Source: Trematomus loennbergii (lineage: Eukaryota > Chordata > Actinopteri > Perciformes > Nototheniidae). From it: DNA of 64,000 nucleotides. Position 1 is the first letter of the stretch. Each line of letters begins with the position of its first letter. The stretch lies in NCBI GenBank assembly GCA_012861695.1, contig JAAOOA010000127.1:17616755-17680754 (forward strand), in the 5' to 3' direction. The notes beneath the pieces are model-generated. The model worked only from the letters and a program-made list of their open reading frames with translations. It was not told the origin of the DNA and did no database searches. This document shows, piece after piece, positions 1-13,000 of this stretch. Made by a program: the position numbers and the translations under genes.

Positions 1-114
1 TTTTCCATATCTGATTTTCCATATTATGTAATATTATATAACTTGTGAAAATAACATTTCTATACGTAATTGCTATTTTGGGGTTTGACCTTTTCTGAGT
101 TTTTCTTTTTCAAT

Positions 115-1292
115 AGAGCGGTGCAGTGATGAGTCCAAAAACCCGGAAGTGAGTTAGCATTTTACCACTACCGGTTCCCTCGTCTCAGAGTCAATGGGAT
201 TTCTCCATAGGATTTTGGAAAATAGCTTGAAATAAGGTCTGTGGTTGACACACATTTAACCCTTAGATGCACGAGTGACTGGACCCTACACTCTTCCATA
301 AGTGGGTAAAAAAGGACCCGTATTAGAATAATATGTGTTTTTATGCCATTTTTGTCATATTGGTTAAGAAAAATCACTTATATAATATATAGTATTATAT
401 TTTGGTTCACACTAGAAATATTTTATATTTAATTTTTCACTATTTATAATTTTAGACAATTTTTACATTGAAAAAAAACATTTTCCCATAGGATTCCATA
501 GAAAATGCATGCGGGTAATTTTTGACCCACTTATGGAAGCTTGGGGTATTAATACAAAAACTACAATTTCTTAAAATGTAAATCTAAAATTTGAATGGCA
601 TGATATCCAAAACATGTTTTTTGAGAGATAGCTGGAATATTTTATGATTAATATGAGTAATTACAAAGATACTTCAAGAAAACCAACGCACCGGGTCAAA
701 AAAGACCCACTTATGCATCTAAGGGTTAAGAGACGGATCACGTTTTGTTCTACGACATTAAATGCATCAGCAGTGACCCCACTGGGATTTTTAAAGAGTT
801 TACGTGTCTGAAAAACGATGGTTGTTAACAAGTGGCTGTTGTCGAGGACGCTGTACGTCATTACGCCAAACTCGTAAACACTCCCGCTAAGTTTGTTTGC
901 CCTGTTCTGCTTGAAAGCAAGTACCTGCGCTCTTGCAAACTGTTAAAACAAACGCTTCAACTTGTACAATTTTGAATCTGTATTTTTGAATATGGATCTT
1001 AAGTTGGCGTGACGTTGAAGTCGTGCGACCCTGCTGTACTCGGCTGTACTGTAGTTCGTTTAGCATTTTGCTTCTGGCGATTAGATTTACGATTTGAAAA
1101 TTATAAAAGTAGGGTAGACATGTGGAGATTATCCGGCTGAACAAAACGTGCATTTATCTAACAGGTTTGTTTTCCACAGACCTTATTTCGAGCTATTTTC
1201 CAAAATCCTATGGAGAAATCCCATTGCTTTTTTGTTGAGGGAACCCATGCGCAGCTTACTTCCGGGTAAATACGTCACCCCTGCACCACTCT
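115..1292. mobile_element. Non-autonomous DNA transposon with long terminal inverted repeats
   Basis: The left arm (about 115-245) and right arm (about 1168-1292) are inverted copies of each other. The inner block, about 191-243 against 1175-1228, is nearly identical over more than 50 bases and contains ATTTCTCCATAGGATTTTGG. The outer parts are more diverged but share GGTGCAG and CCCGGAAGT. There is no transposase-like open frame between the arms, so this is a MITE-like or foldback element. Superfamily is not assigned: I could not define a clear target-site duplication (flanks are AT-rich, caat/taat). Confidence 0.75.
256..729. mobile_element. TTAA-flanked (piggyBac-like) MITE nested in the larger element
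   Basis: TTAA at 256-259 and 726-729 bracket an element whose ends are perfect inverted repeats, CCCTTAGATGCA and TGCATCTAAGGG. Ends beginning CCC with TTAA target duplication are the hallmark of the piggyBac superfamily. A further sub-terminal motif (CCATAAGTGGGT near 295, repeated inverted near 526 and 705) occurs inside. No coding capacity. It sits inside the left half of the 115-1292 element and so inserted after it. Confidence 0.75.
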
Positions 1293-4064
1293 TAATTAGG
1301 TTAAATAATGGCAAAATACAATCAATATTTACAAATAACCTAGACAGTAAACCATTTCCCATTTTAATGAATACATCCCAACAAGTGTCCAAAGGGTTTG
1401 TTTTTTCCCCATGTGCGTTTTTTAAAGGTGTTATTTAGTGCTGACAGGGTTAGTCCATTAATAACTTACACAATCTTCATAGCAACATATGGCAGCTACT
1501 TTACTGACTCTGCTTATTAAATGTGTTCCTCTTGTTTAACTTTACCATTTCATTAGAACACATTTCTTGAATCTGAATTGAAAGCACTGTCTTCATTGCC
1601 ACAATTCTTAAAAATTAAAGAAACTTGATCTTCAGGACAAGTGAACAACACGGGTGTCAGCTCTTCTCATTTGAAATGAAATACAACCTTATAAATCATT
1701 ATGGACCAACAACACACAGCCTCCCTCCTAACTAAATATTTTATCAGTGTGATTTAGATCAATTTCAGACTTGTTTTTCAGTCTGCTGCCCTCTTTAGAT
1801 TCAGTGATCCACAGAGCAGGATGGACTGAAAATCCCCAAATGAAGCACAGCACCCTGTTGTGTTGCACCTTGGCTCACACCGTGCAGACCAAAAATACCC
1901 ACAGTGTTATCAGCCTCTCACATGTGTGTCTATGCAAATGTATTCAAAACACGGCAGCCTTATTTGCCTAGTCACAGCACATGTAGCTTACATTGCATCA
2001 GTTTATAACAAAACAAATAATGTGCCAGCCTCGGTTTCACTGAACACCTGTAGTATAATTATTATTATTTGGTTATCTAACTAGAAAGTAACTAATTAAA
2101 GGAAACTGCTGCAGATTCTACAGGGGTTTATGGAAGAATAGATCAGACAGAGCACAGATAACATCAGAGATGGAGTAATAAATAAATCTCCTCCCTGAGA
2201 AGTAGCCGAAGGACTGACAGCAGCAGATTAGAGTCTGTGCCTTTTAAACAAATTGGGTGCTCAAAGAGGCATATTGGCTGTGTGCTCGAGCATGTTTTAT
2301 AGTGCAGCTCTGTGACACTGAGACACACAAGTCTGTCAGTTCAAACAAGTCAACATGGTGCGGTTCAAACATGCTCGCGCTGCCAATTATTTCATTGTAA
2401 TTACCCTTTTTTACTAATTGACCCTCAACTGTACTACAGAAGCTGAGAGTTCAGAGCCAAGGTTAACGGTGTAGTTACATGAAACCAAACCCAAATTAGT
2501 TTCTTATTAAGGAATTGATTTCAACTGCTAAATGTTTTTTAATATTATTATATAATAACTATATATGTTTTTTAAAATGCTACTTTGAAATGTAAATGGA
2601 ACACTATAAACTAACCCTAACCGTATAGCCAGGTCCTAAGTAATTGTCCAGAAAGACATTTATAAGTAAGGTAGCCTATGTTTAATGACAGAGCCATGTG
2701 TGTCGTAAAATAAATTGATAAAAGAATAAACAGGAGGATTCAATTCTAAAAATGGGGTGTTTTTTAAAAATCATTCTGGCTCAGTGGAACACTTTAGTCA
2801 AAGAGAGACATTATTCATATTAGTAACACCTGTGATCATTCATGTGACCACAGTAGGAAAATTAATTTGAAAATCAAGACTTAATGTTATTGTTATTTCA
2901 TTTCAGTGAACACTTTCTAATTTCATCAGAGTTGTTGATTAATTATGCAGTATAATTCTTATGATTTATTACATAATGTATAACTGAATTCAACCTTAGA
3001 ACCTTATCATTGTATAAATAGTTGGCAGTAATGTGAAGTAGTTATAATCTTTAGTTTGTTGTATAAGTGGTATGGTCCTTAATGTTAAGTGGATAACAAT
3101 TGTGTTCTTATCTTTACTTTAATCATGGAAGTTCATTCTTGACCTTGAAATGTGACTCAAAAAGAAAAAATGCAAGGTTTATGACCGGATCCGAGGTGAA
3201 AAAGGACTGTCAAATGCTGCTCAAAGCTCTGAAATGGTCAGAAAGTGATTGTAGAATTTAATGTGAGGTTGATTTAAGTTATTGTTTAAGTTGTGGACTA
3301 ACAATATTGTTATCTGGGGCTGAACTGCACCAAAACAAGATGTCTCCTGAGATTTAAGAAATGTTGTGTTTTATGTAACCATCTCAAAAACTCAAATATC
3401 TTAATTGATTGCTTAGTTTTGTCGAGAATAATGTTCTAAATGGTTAAAGAAAAATTGGTAAATCTTGTTAAATGGCTGATTTGAATAAAAAAAGAAATGT
3501 ATCTCTTGAATATTTTTCATTGTTCAGTTTTTCTCTTGTATCCTAAGTAGGCTACTAAATGCTGTAAGCTTGAGAGAAAACTGAACTTCCGCGGCATCTT
3601 GTTGCAACGTCCCTGTCCAAGGTCCTAAAATCTGCTTTCCCAAGCATGCGTCATGTGACTTCACCGAGCACTGCCTAGCTCAGCACCAAGCCTGCTGCTT
3701 TCTGGAGATTTCATGTGAGAAAAGGACGAACCCCGAACCCCTTTCCCTCTCATCTTGCGTTGTTTAGACTGTTTTTTTCGCCCCCCTCCTTTTCGTCTTT
3801 TTCTATCGGATAATGTGGACCTTCAAAGCCCTCGGAGTATGACAAAAGATTTTAGGATGCTGGACTTGTGCTGCTCGTTTCGTTCCTCTCTTTTTACTCA
3901 AATGCCAACACGGTGAATGCGTCGGACAGAGTGGACAAGCCTGCTACTGGTCCGCATTCAGAAAGTCAACATCTTGTCTTTCTTGATATTATTTCCCCCC
4001 TGCAGCGACTTCAGAAGGATGTAACGAGCGATCCACCTTGCGCAGCTGAAGTCTCCTCGTCAAA
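1293..4064. other. Intergenic / rasgrf1 upstream region and 5' UTR
   Basis: About 2.7 kb without a supportable gene. Most is AT-rich single-copy-looking sequence. From about 3580 to 4064 the sequence becomes more GC-rich and pyrimidine-rich and runs without an in-frame barrier to the rasgrf1 ATG at 4065, so it probably holds the promoter and 5' UTR. No TATA box is convincing. Short open frames here look accidental. Confidence 0.5.
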
Positions 4065-7000
4065 ATGCAGAAGGGAATACGACTTAATGATGGTCATGTC
4101 ACCTACCTGGGGCTTTTGGCGAAAAAGGATGGTACAAGACGAGGGTGCTTGAGCAAAAAGAGCTCAGACAACACGAAATGGCACGCGAAGTGGTTTGCTT
4201 TGTTACAGAATATGCTCTTTTATTTTGAGAACGAGTCCAGCTCGAGACCCTCGGGATTATACCTGTTGGAGGGATGCATATGCGACAGGGCGCCTTCACC
4301 GAAACCTTCACAGTCAGCTAAGGAGAGTTTGGAAAAGCAGGTATGGAGAGCGTGCGCACACACACACACAAACAAACATGCACGCATACACAGACTCTCT
4401 CTCTCTCTCCCTCTCTCTCTTTCTCGCACTGGTTTATTGTTTTTCAGGCTTCGTGTTAAAATATTGACGAGGTGCAACACTGAGTGTAAAATGTGCTCCT
4501 GCGCCGCACACGCCTTTGAACTATTTTAGTCGCGAACAAAGCAGTTTTCTTTTCTTATGCGTATTTTCTTCTTCTATCCAATCGCATCATGACCTCAAAT
4601 CCAGCGCAGCAGAATAGCACGAGGTTCCAGATTGCTGTATTGCACGTTATGTAATCCATGCATGGCATTAATGATGAGGTAACAATATTAACACCTAATT
4701 ATATCCCAGCAGCCCTGGCACTGGGCTCTGCAGTGGTTTGCTCTAGGTTGCACCAAACCCGAGCCTGATCGCTTTTTTGTTTCTTTCCTTCTATTATTAT
4801 TGGTGGCATAGTTTTCAGTGGTGCAGAGAATGTAAAGGGATTTCTTCTTTTACCAGTGCCATTCATTTGCATCCTGGTCGGTCACATGTGTTGCTTTTGA
4901 CTTTAAGTCATCATTTCTTTGACGGGTGGAGAGTGATATATCTAATGCTCCTTCCAATAAAACATGCAACAAAATAAATAAAAAAAAGTTGTTGCCTCAG
5001 GGTTTCCATCTTGTGGCCAAGTGATGAAATTACAGCTGAAGCAGAAGAAACAGCAGGGTGCCAGTGATAAGTCAGCTCTGATCTAGATGACCTGAAAAAA
5101 TGAATCTGTCTTATACTGGAATTTTTCATTTGCGTATACATGGTAATTGTTTTACCCCTTCTTATAGGTTGTATACTTAATTAAGACTCAATCACACATA
5201 GTTGGTGTTTTGCAGATACATGTTGCAGGATACACTTAAATCATATCTGCAAATTAAGTATCCACTTGAACTTAAAATATCTCCTTTGAATGATTCTCAA
5301 CTCAGCTAAAAATGAAAGTGGGGAACAGGAAGGTTGCCATGTCTGTTGACATTGTTATTGTGAATTTAACAGTCGAGGAACATACTGCTTCACTGCCACT
5401 GGCGCTCCTCTCCTCTCTCCAGGCTCTGTGCCTGACTCTGTCGGCAGGGCTGCAGTCCAAAGTGAGTCCAGGCTCTTCCTGTGAACAGCTGCCTTTGTGC
5501 TGACAAAGCAGAATGCAACACACTGGCTAATGTTCTGCTCTCACAGTTGCTTTAAAGGCTCTGAAAAAAATCTCCCCGAAATCATTTTGATTCTTTCTAT
5601 TTCTTTTTTGTCAGCAGTGTTGTTTCCTCCGCATTGTGCTGTATTAAATGTGAAAGCCTGATGGACTGAATTCATGACCAACTTGAGGGAAAATGCTTGA
5701 TGCGCTTTGTTCTGAGAACCCTGTTAGCACAGAGCGAAAGCCCTGGGAGGTGCACGAATAATGAATGCCTAATGCGACTGATATGACGGGCTGCTGAAGA
5801 GTTACCTCTCATTGTAAACAAACCAACATCCTTAACAAGGACGAATAAGAGTAAGAAAACATCCCCTCTATCTCGTATCCCCACCTGGATTTATGATTCT
5901 GTGCAAACGTTCTAGCAATCCACCATAATCCCTACATTATTTATCCTCAAATGCAGTTACTGTGAAAATTATAATGCCTACGAGCCTGAGGTTTCTATGG
6001 CAACTCTTATTTGCATCCTAAAGAATGATGCAGTTGAAAGAGGCGGGGTAACAGAGAGGAGAGAAGTAGTGTGTCGCATCTCTCCTATTAATGCGAACGC
6101 TATCTGGGCTAAATTTGTTCCTTGCAGTACCTTGGAGGGGTCAGTGTCCATTTATAGAAAAACACCGCTCGCTCTCTCCGGGAAACAGCAGCTCTTTGAC
6201 CAATAACATCGGAAGCTCTAGGAGCAATAGATGGTTGATTTGGTACAAATTGTACACTAAATCTAAAGATCTGACAAAGATGTACCATTAATGGCTGATG
6301 TCCTGGTGGTGTTGATATGGAAAGGTTAATGTTCAAGCTCAAGCTTCTCATACAATTTGAAGTAGATGCAAGAGTAATGCAAACACTTAGTTCTGCAGGG
6401 AATATAATATTGCATAGATTATATTTTATGATTCAACAGTCCTTTTACAGTACTGCTGCAATAAAACTGAACTGTTTATCAGTTAGTAACAATTAAACAA
6501 GATGTAAGAATCGTACTTCTTATGTTTAATTAATTATTTACCCTCTCTCTCACGTTCACTGCAAAGCCAGACTGACAAGTGGGTGTTGCATAACAAGAGA
6601 AAATAGATTTAGGGGCAAAGGACACTCATGGATCCATATGATTTTATCAATGATTTATCAATCTCATATATCTCCTGTTAAGATCAGTAATGATTTTAAA
6701 GGTGCATGACTCAGCCATAAACATGAAGCAGGAAGCAGACAGAGAGCTTAACATCGCCTCACACCAGACACTCAGCGCGCTCTTAGAGAGATCATGAGGG
6801 AAAACTACAACAACATGCATGCCTCTCTGCCAGGAATAGATTTTCTTTGACGGTAGGGTGAATACCTAATGAATGTGAAGATGGAGGAGCAGTCATCCAT
6901 GAATAAGGATCAGTTGCAGGTTGATAGGCGCCTGTTGAACATCTGCAGGCCAAAGATTAGAGTCTGTTCTCCGTCAGCACGGCACAAAGAGTCCACAAAA

Positions 7001-10000
7001 AGATGACATTTCACTTCTGGGAGTTGTGCTATCGTTTTATCAAGGCTCACTTTCTGAGATCTTGGTTGCGTTTGAAAAGAAAATATACAGTATGCTTTAT
7101 GTAGCCTAGATCTAATGCAAAATGCCTTATCATATCATATAAAACCTAGAAATGTTATATTTGAAATTCAAAGTAAATTGCTTTTATGCAATTGATGCAT
7201 CAATCTTTCCTTACTATCAAAGAATAACTTTTCCTATTTTTAAGATAGTTTTAGTAGCAGTTTAGACACTTATTGTTGGTTTAAATCTATACTTGCCCCC
7301 TTTGCAAAAACAAAAAATCACATCACTTTAGATTTAAAGGCAATGTTTGTTTCTTTTTCAAATAGTAACTCCATTGTGTCATTTTACAGTGATAGCTCGA
7401 GTGTTGAATCTTAGAAAAAAAGAGCAATATTCTTCAAAATCAACAGTGATTACAAAAATAATCAAGTATTAACCCTAAAAATGCTTTTTAGTATCAAAAG
7501 CAAAAGTATTCAGTATTTAGTAAGCTCCTTACATAAGAGGAAATTCCAAAATTATACAATTTGAAAACTGAAAATATTACCCTATCAATGACCCATGCTT
7601 AATTTCTGAAACTTAAGTAAATGTCCTAACTAATAGAACCATTTAAAATGCTAATAATAAAAACAATAATAATACATTATTTTCAGTTGAGCTTCAGTTG
7701 CTAGGAAACAGGTATTGCACAGTTATGTAATTGGCCGTGGCTCGATCCTCCACGTCTTATGGCATTTCCTCCTGGGAACCAGAGACATCCCAGGAACTGA
7801 GCTGGGGGAGGCTTCCCTCAGCGAGAGCCATCAATTGCACTGGTGGGCGAGGAAGATGTGGCTTCCCCAGGCCCTGTGTGGTTTTAAATCACTCGCTTGA
7901 TGTCGGCAGCAGCGAGGCAGTGGAACAAACACAAAGACAAAAGCGGTGGAGAAGCTTCAGTTAAGCCACTACATGTATATAATAGATTTATCTAGAAGCA
8001 ATGCAATAATGAATGCTCCTTTCTGCGCAGGACATAACATGTCAGGTTAAGGATAGCCCTGTTGTTTTTATAACAGGTATTCCCCTCCCCCCCTTGTTTG
8101 TTTCAGTACTATTTCACTGTCAGCTTCACCCATGAAAACCAAAAGGCGCTCGAGTTACGCACAGAAGACGTAAAGGACTGCGATGAATGGGTGGCTGCGA
8201 TATCACACGCCAGGTAAAGGCTCTCAACAGAGAAATGTGCAGACATGGCATGTAGAAGTTTAATTAGTCAGTAGCGAGTACTGTAAGTAATCCTGGACTG
8301 CTTCGTCTGTAGGGGATGTTGCTATGGTTTCATAAGTGGGGTTAAAATATGAGTAATGACAGAAAAATGCTTTGTTCACAAGAAAAACCTGATTGCTCTG
8401 ATGTAAGATGAAACTACGTACACTGATGTGAAATGTATCACTTGTTACAATACAAAACTGTGTGTGTGTGTGTGTTCATGTGTTACAGTTACAGAAACTT
8501 GGCCAACGAGCATGAGACCCTCATGCAGAAGTATCTTCATCTGCTTCAGATTGTGGAGACGGAGAAAACAGTTGCTAAGCAACTTCGACAACAGATAGAA
8601 GATGGGGAAATAGAGATTGAAAGGCTTAAGTCAGAGGTAATACTCACTGTGATGCCTTTACGCGGAGGAATAGGGATGTAAACAAATACTAATTCATTAG
8701 TCGGTTTGAGCAGACACAGCTTACACATTTTGAAGTGGTATTCAATCCCCTGTCCCCCGCCAACTGACATTATTTTTTCCAAAACATAATGGCTCTTCTT
8801 CTCAGAGTTTTGCCTTGGTTAAATAAAAAAAATGTCTTGATACTATCAGCTTAATTAATCCTTAACAGTGATAAGATGCCTGCTGTCCATCCCGATGTCC
8901 ATATATCTGTTTAGAAATCAAAGACAAAAGATGCTGGTAATAATTTTAGATCTTGGCTAATTATCTTACATCTTTGTTCATTATCTAGGTGATTGATGTC
9001 TGTCTAGTATGAAAAGGAATTGCTAGCATGATTTTCCTGATGTAGATGACTTTTCTCCATTCCTCACCTTATTTATTGTGCAGTTCAGGAGGAAGCTTGA
9101 CTGTTTCTTTACAGGTTTAAATGTTACCCATGATTTCATATTGAAGCCTAAATTGAAGTGAGGGATCGTCTCAAAAGTCCATGCTAATAGGCTTGGAAAG
9201 CCTTTTAGATTTTTGTCAGTAGCTTTCTAATGTTTTATCACTTTTATTATCTTGATAATGATAAGAAATCATTTGGCCCATCAACATGTATTTTCCCTTT
9301 TGTTAAACCTTCAGTGGCATTTCCAAAAGCCAGCTATTTTATTATTCAATGGGTAAAATAATATGTTATTTTGTATATTTAAATGTATACGTATGAGAAG
9401 TAAATAGTAGTTGGAACCAGTTTAACACTTGGGTATAGATGAAAAATAAACTATATTTGATAGCTAAACCGACACAGGTAGCTCTGCATTTATTTTAGCC
9501 TTCAGATGGCGGACATTTTACTATTGAAATATCCAAGATTTTGTCCTCTTTGACCAAACCATAATAATCAAGAATTGCAAGATTGTTGTTCCATAGACAA
9601 ATGTGCGGCAGCCTCTCACGATATCAGTCAGACCTGCTGTAAATAGACTTCCTGAACTGGCACACTAACACTAAATTACCACTTCTTCCCGCAACGCACA
9701 CTCATTCCTTTCTGAAATGTATCTGTGTCCCGTTCTCACTTCTCATCCTCAACAAATAACAGCTGAACCAGTGGGGAAATGATGGATTATGCTGATTATT
9801 GTTACGTTTCTCTCGTATGTGTATAAAGTAGTGTGAGAGGACAGAAATGGAAGCAGAGAGAAACGTGTTCAGGCCAACCACACTCCACTTTGCATCTCCT
9901 CTCAGAGACAATACCTCCAATAGTGCTGTATTTCTTCAGATCAAATAGACATTTTACTTTAATGTGCAAATGTGATGCTTGAAATTAAATGATGTGCTGA

Positions 10001-13000
10001 ATATGCATGAACACGGCTTTATATTGCATCTCTTCTATGAAATGCAATGACAATTAACTCTCTCACGTTCTGCAAAGTAAATGGAGACACTTAGCTTCAA
10101 ACAGTTCAAGGTGGCTGTAGTCTGTCTATTTTTATTGCCAGCAGCCTGCTTACCTCTTGTCAACATGCAGGACAGTTTGGTACATATTGAATTTAAATTA
10201 CCAATGTAATTAAATATTGATGCTGAGGTAGCAGCCAAGTGAACACAGCTAGTTTAGTCAGGCTAATGCCTCAGTGTTGACAGTGCTCACAGGTCCTGTC
10301 GTGTTGACTCCGTCACTTTGTTTACATGCCGCTACAGTAAGTGAGGAGAAGAAGAGCGTGAGTGGGAATGATTAGTCTTTCTGTTGATTACCAGATCTCT
10401 GGACATCTCAAGGACAACGAGAAGATCAACGCCAGCCCTGCAACAACCCCCACCGATGACGACTCAGAAATCAAGAAAATCAAAAAGGTACATCAGCATC
10501 CGGACAAAAACCACCAGATTCAGAGACAGTTTCATCCCACAGGCAATAAGACTGTTAAACACCTGAACTGTTGTAACAACATCCATAACATTCATCTGCT
10601 ACTTAGTCATTATTTATCTATTTATCTAATATATCATTCCAATAGCTTGCATATAGACTCTTATTTCACTATTTCACTTTTTTTAAACTATTTTTCTTTT
10701 TGTATTTACTTTTTAATATTTACTTGCACTATATTTTTCAGTTTTTCTGTATTATTGTGTTGCACTGTTGGAGAAGCCTGTGACCTAAGATTTTCATCGA
10801 CATAACTACTCTGTAGCTATGTTCGTATGACAAATAAAGAACCTTGAACCCTTGAACATCATTCAAACCTGTTGCTTTATTTTAAGAGCATCCTAAGATT
10901 TTGGGGGAAATTAACCACTGCCTTTAAAATGTCAGGTCCAGAGCTTCCTGCGAGGCTGGATCTGCAGGAGGAAGTGGAAGACAATCATCCAAGATTACAT
11001 CCGCTCACCACACGCAGAGAGCATGAGGAAGAGGAACCAGGTGGTGTTCAGCATGTTGGACTCAGAGGCCGAGTACGTCCAGCAGCTTCACATCCTGGTG
11101 AACAACTTCCTGAGGCCGCTCCGCATGGCCGCCAGCTCCAAGAAACCACCCATCACCCATGATGATGTCAGCAGCATTTTCCTAAACAGGTCTGATATTT
11201 TTGTCCTACAGAGCACTTCTGCCTTACACACAAAATCATGTTACAGGTATCCTGTGAGGTTTTTGGAGGTATTACAGGTTGATGCTTGCTTTGTTTATTT
11301 CTTGTGCACATTGTGCTATTCCACTGATTGCCAATTGGTGGCAGTAATTAAAAAACTCCAAGAAACGTAACATTAGACTGTACCAACAAACAGCATGAAT
11401 AGTAGACTGCTAGCTGGCTAAATGGACTGATTGATATGGAAAATGTAAAGATTTTAATATAAATCCTTCAAATGTTTTATAAAGAAGGAAACACATTCAA
11501 TACATAATGATTTCAAGTCTAAGTTTCTAAAGTCTACTTTATCAATAAGTATAGTAACATTTAAAGGTGACATTAAGACTAAATTATGCTTACTTTATTT
11601 CAACCTCACTACTATTACTATAAAGACATTTAATTTCTCACCATGTAAACTGAAATTACAAGATTTGTGTTCATGGCTCCAGATTGAGTTTTGTGTCCAT
11701 TCAGATAAATCTTTCCAGGAACACAGATAATATAATAAAGACAGTAATCGGCACCCACCCTCATTGGCCTTTTCAAAATCCACACATACACTCATCCAGG
11801 CACGCTAATTCTCAAAACCTACACACTGCCTGGTGTCAGGATTTTTCTTTATCACTGGAAGATGGCAGAACTATGAACAAACACTGAGAAAATGAATATC
11901 TGTTCTTTTTTTTTCAGTGAAACTATCATGTTTCTACATCAGATATTCTACCAGGGGCTAAAAGCCAGAATAGCGAGTTGGCCAACATTAGTGCTGGGTA
12001 AGAAAAGTTTCAAAAGTTTTCATTACTTTTTCTATAATGTGACCACTGTTCGATGTTGTAACAGTTTGTCGTTATTAATCTCTCTATAGCTGACCTGTTT
12101 GACATCCTGCTGCCCATGCTGAACATCTACCAAGAGTTTGTGAGGAACCACCAGTACAGCCTGCAGATCCTCGCTCACTGCAAGCAGAACAGAGACTTTG
12201 ACAAGCTGCTGAAGCAGTACGAGGCCAAACCCGACTGTGAGGAGAGGACTCTGGAGACCTTCCTCACCTACCCCATGTTCCAGGTGAGCTAATTTGTCTC
12301 ACTGATATACACAAGCAATAAAGGCAGACCCATTTGTTTGCTGCAGAGCTGCAGCCTGGAGCCAGGTTCTGTCATTAATACTAAGCTCTCGCAGCCATTC
12401 TGGGCCAAGTTCTTCCCTCCATATAGTGTTACCCCCATAATGTTACCCATGGGCCGTATAAATCACCAACTTAGTACTAGTTTGATATAGCTATGCCAAT
12501 GAAACCCAGTTGTAGCTGTCGGTAAAGCAGTTGGCCTCTGTGTTTTTTGGCCTATTCTAAGCTAGATGTATTTTTAAGACCCTGTCTGTGATCCAAATGT
12601 AAATGAAAGGGAAGCCCCTCGACCAATACAAAACTGATGACCTGCTGATTATCCTAAATTCAGACATTGAATTGCCCGCATCTAGACCTCTATTACATCG
12701 AGTTTAATGTACCTTATCATCCTTCATTTTCAGGTGTTATGTATTGCCTTAAAAGCATATCATTAAGTTATTTACCTAATTGCAATTAACTTGAGGTGCC
12801 CAACTGTAAAAAGCACAGTTAAAGCCGGTTTATTTTCTAAGGCTCAAGAAAAAAGACCCAAAGATACATCTGTAGTCCCACAGTAGATGTCATTTGCAAT
12901 GTGGTTGATGAATGGTAGTGTGTTGTTTTGTACTACCCACATAGGATTAAATAATAATTGTAATCAATTTGACTAGTTTCCACTTCAAACAAAGGAATAT

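Noticed and set aside
7690..7965. Possible extra exon in rasgrf1 intron 1
   Set aside because: The protein is complete without it and no phase-compatible splice pair is seen.
10362..10805. 147-codon plus-strand open frame as an independent gene
   Set aside because: It is rasgrf1 exon 4 running on through the donor into the LINE in intron 4.
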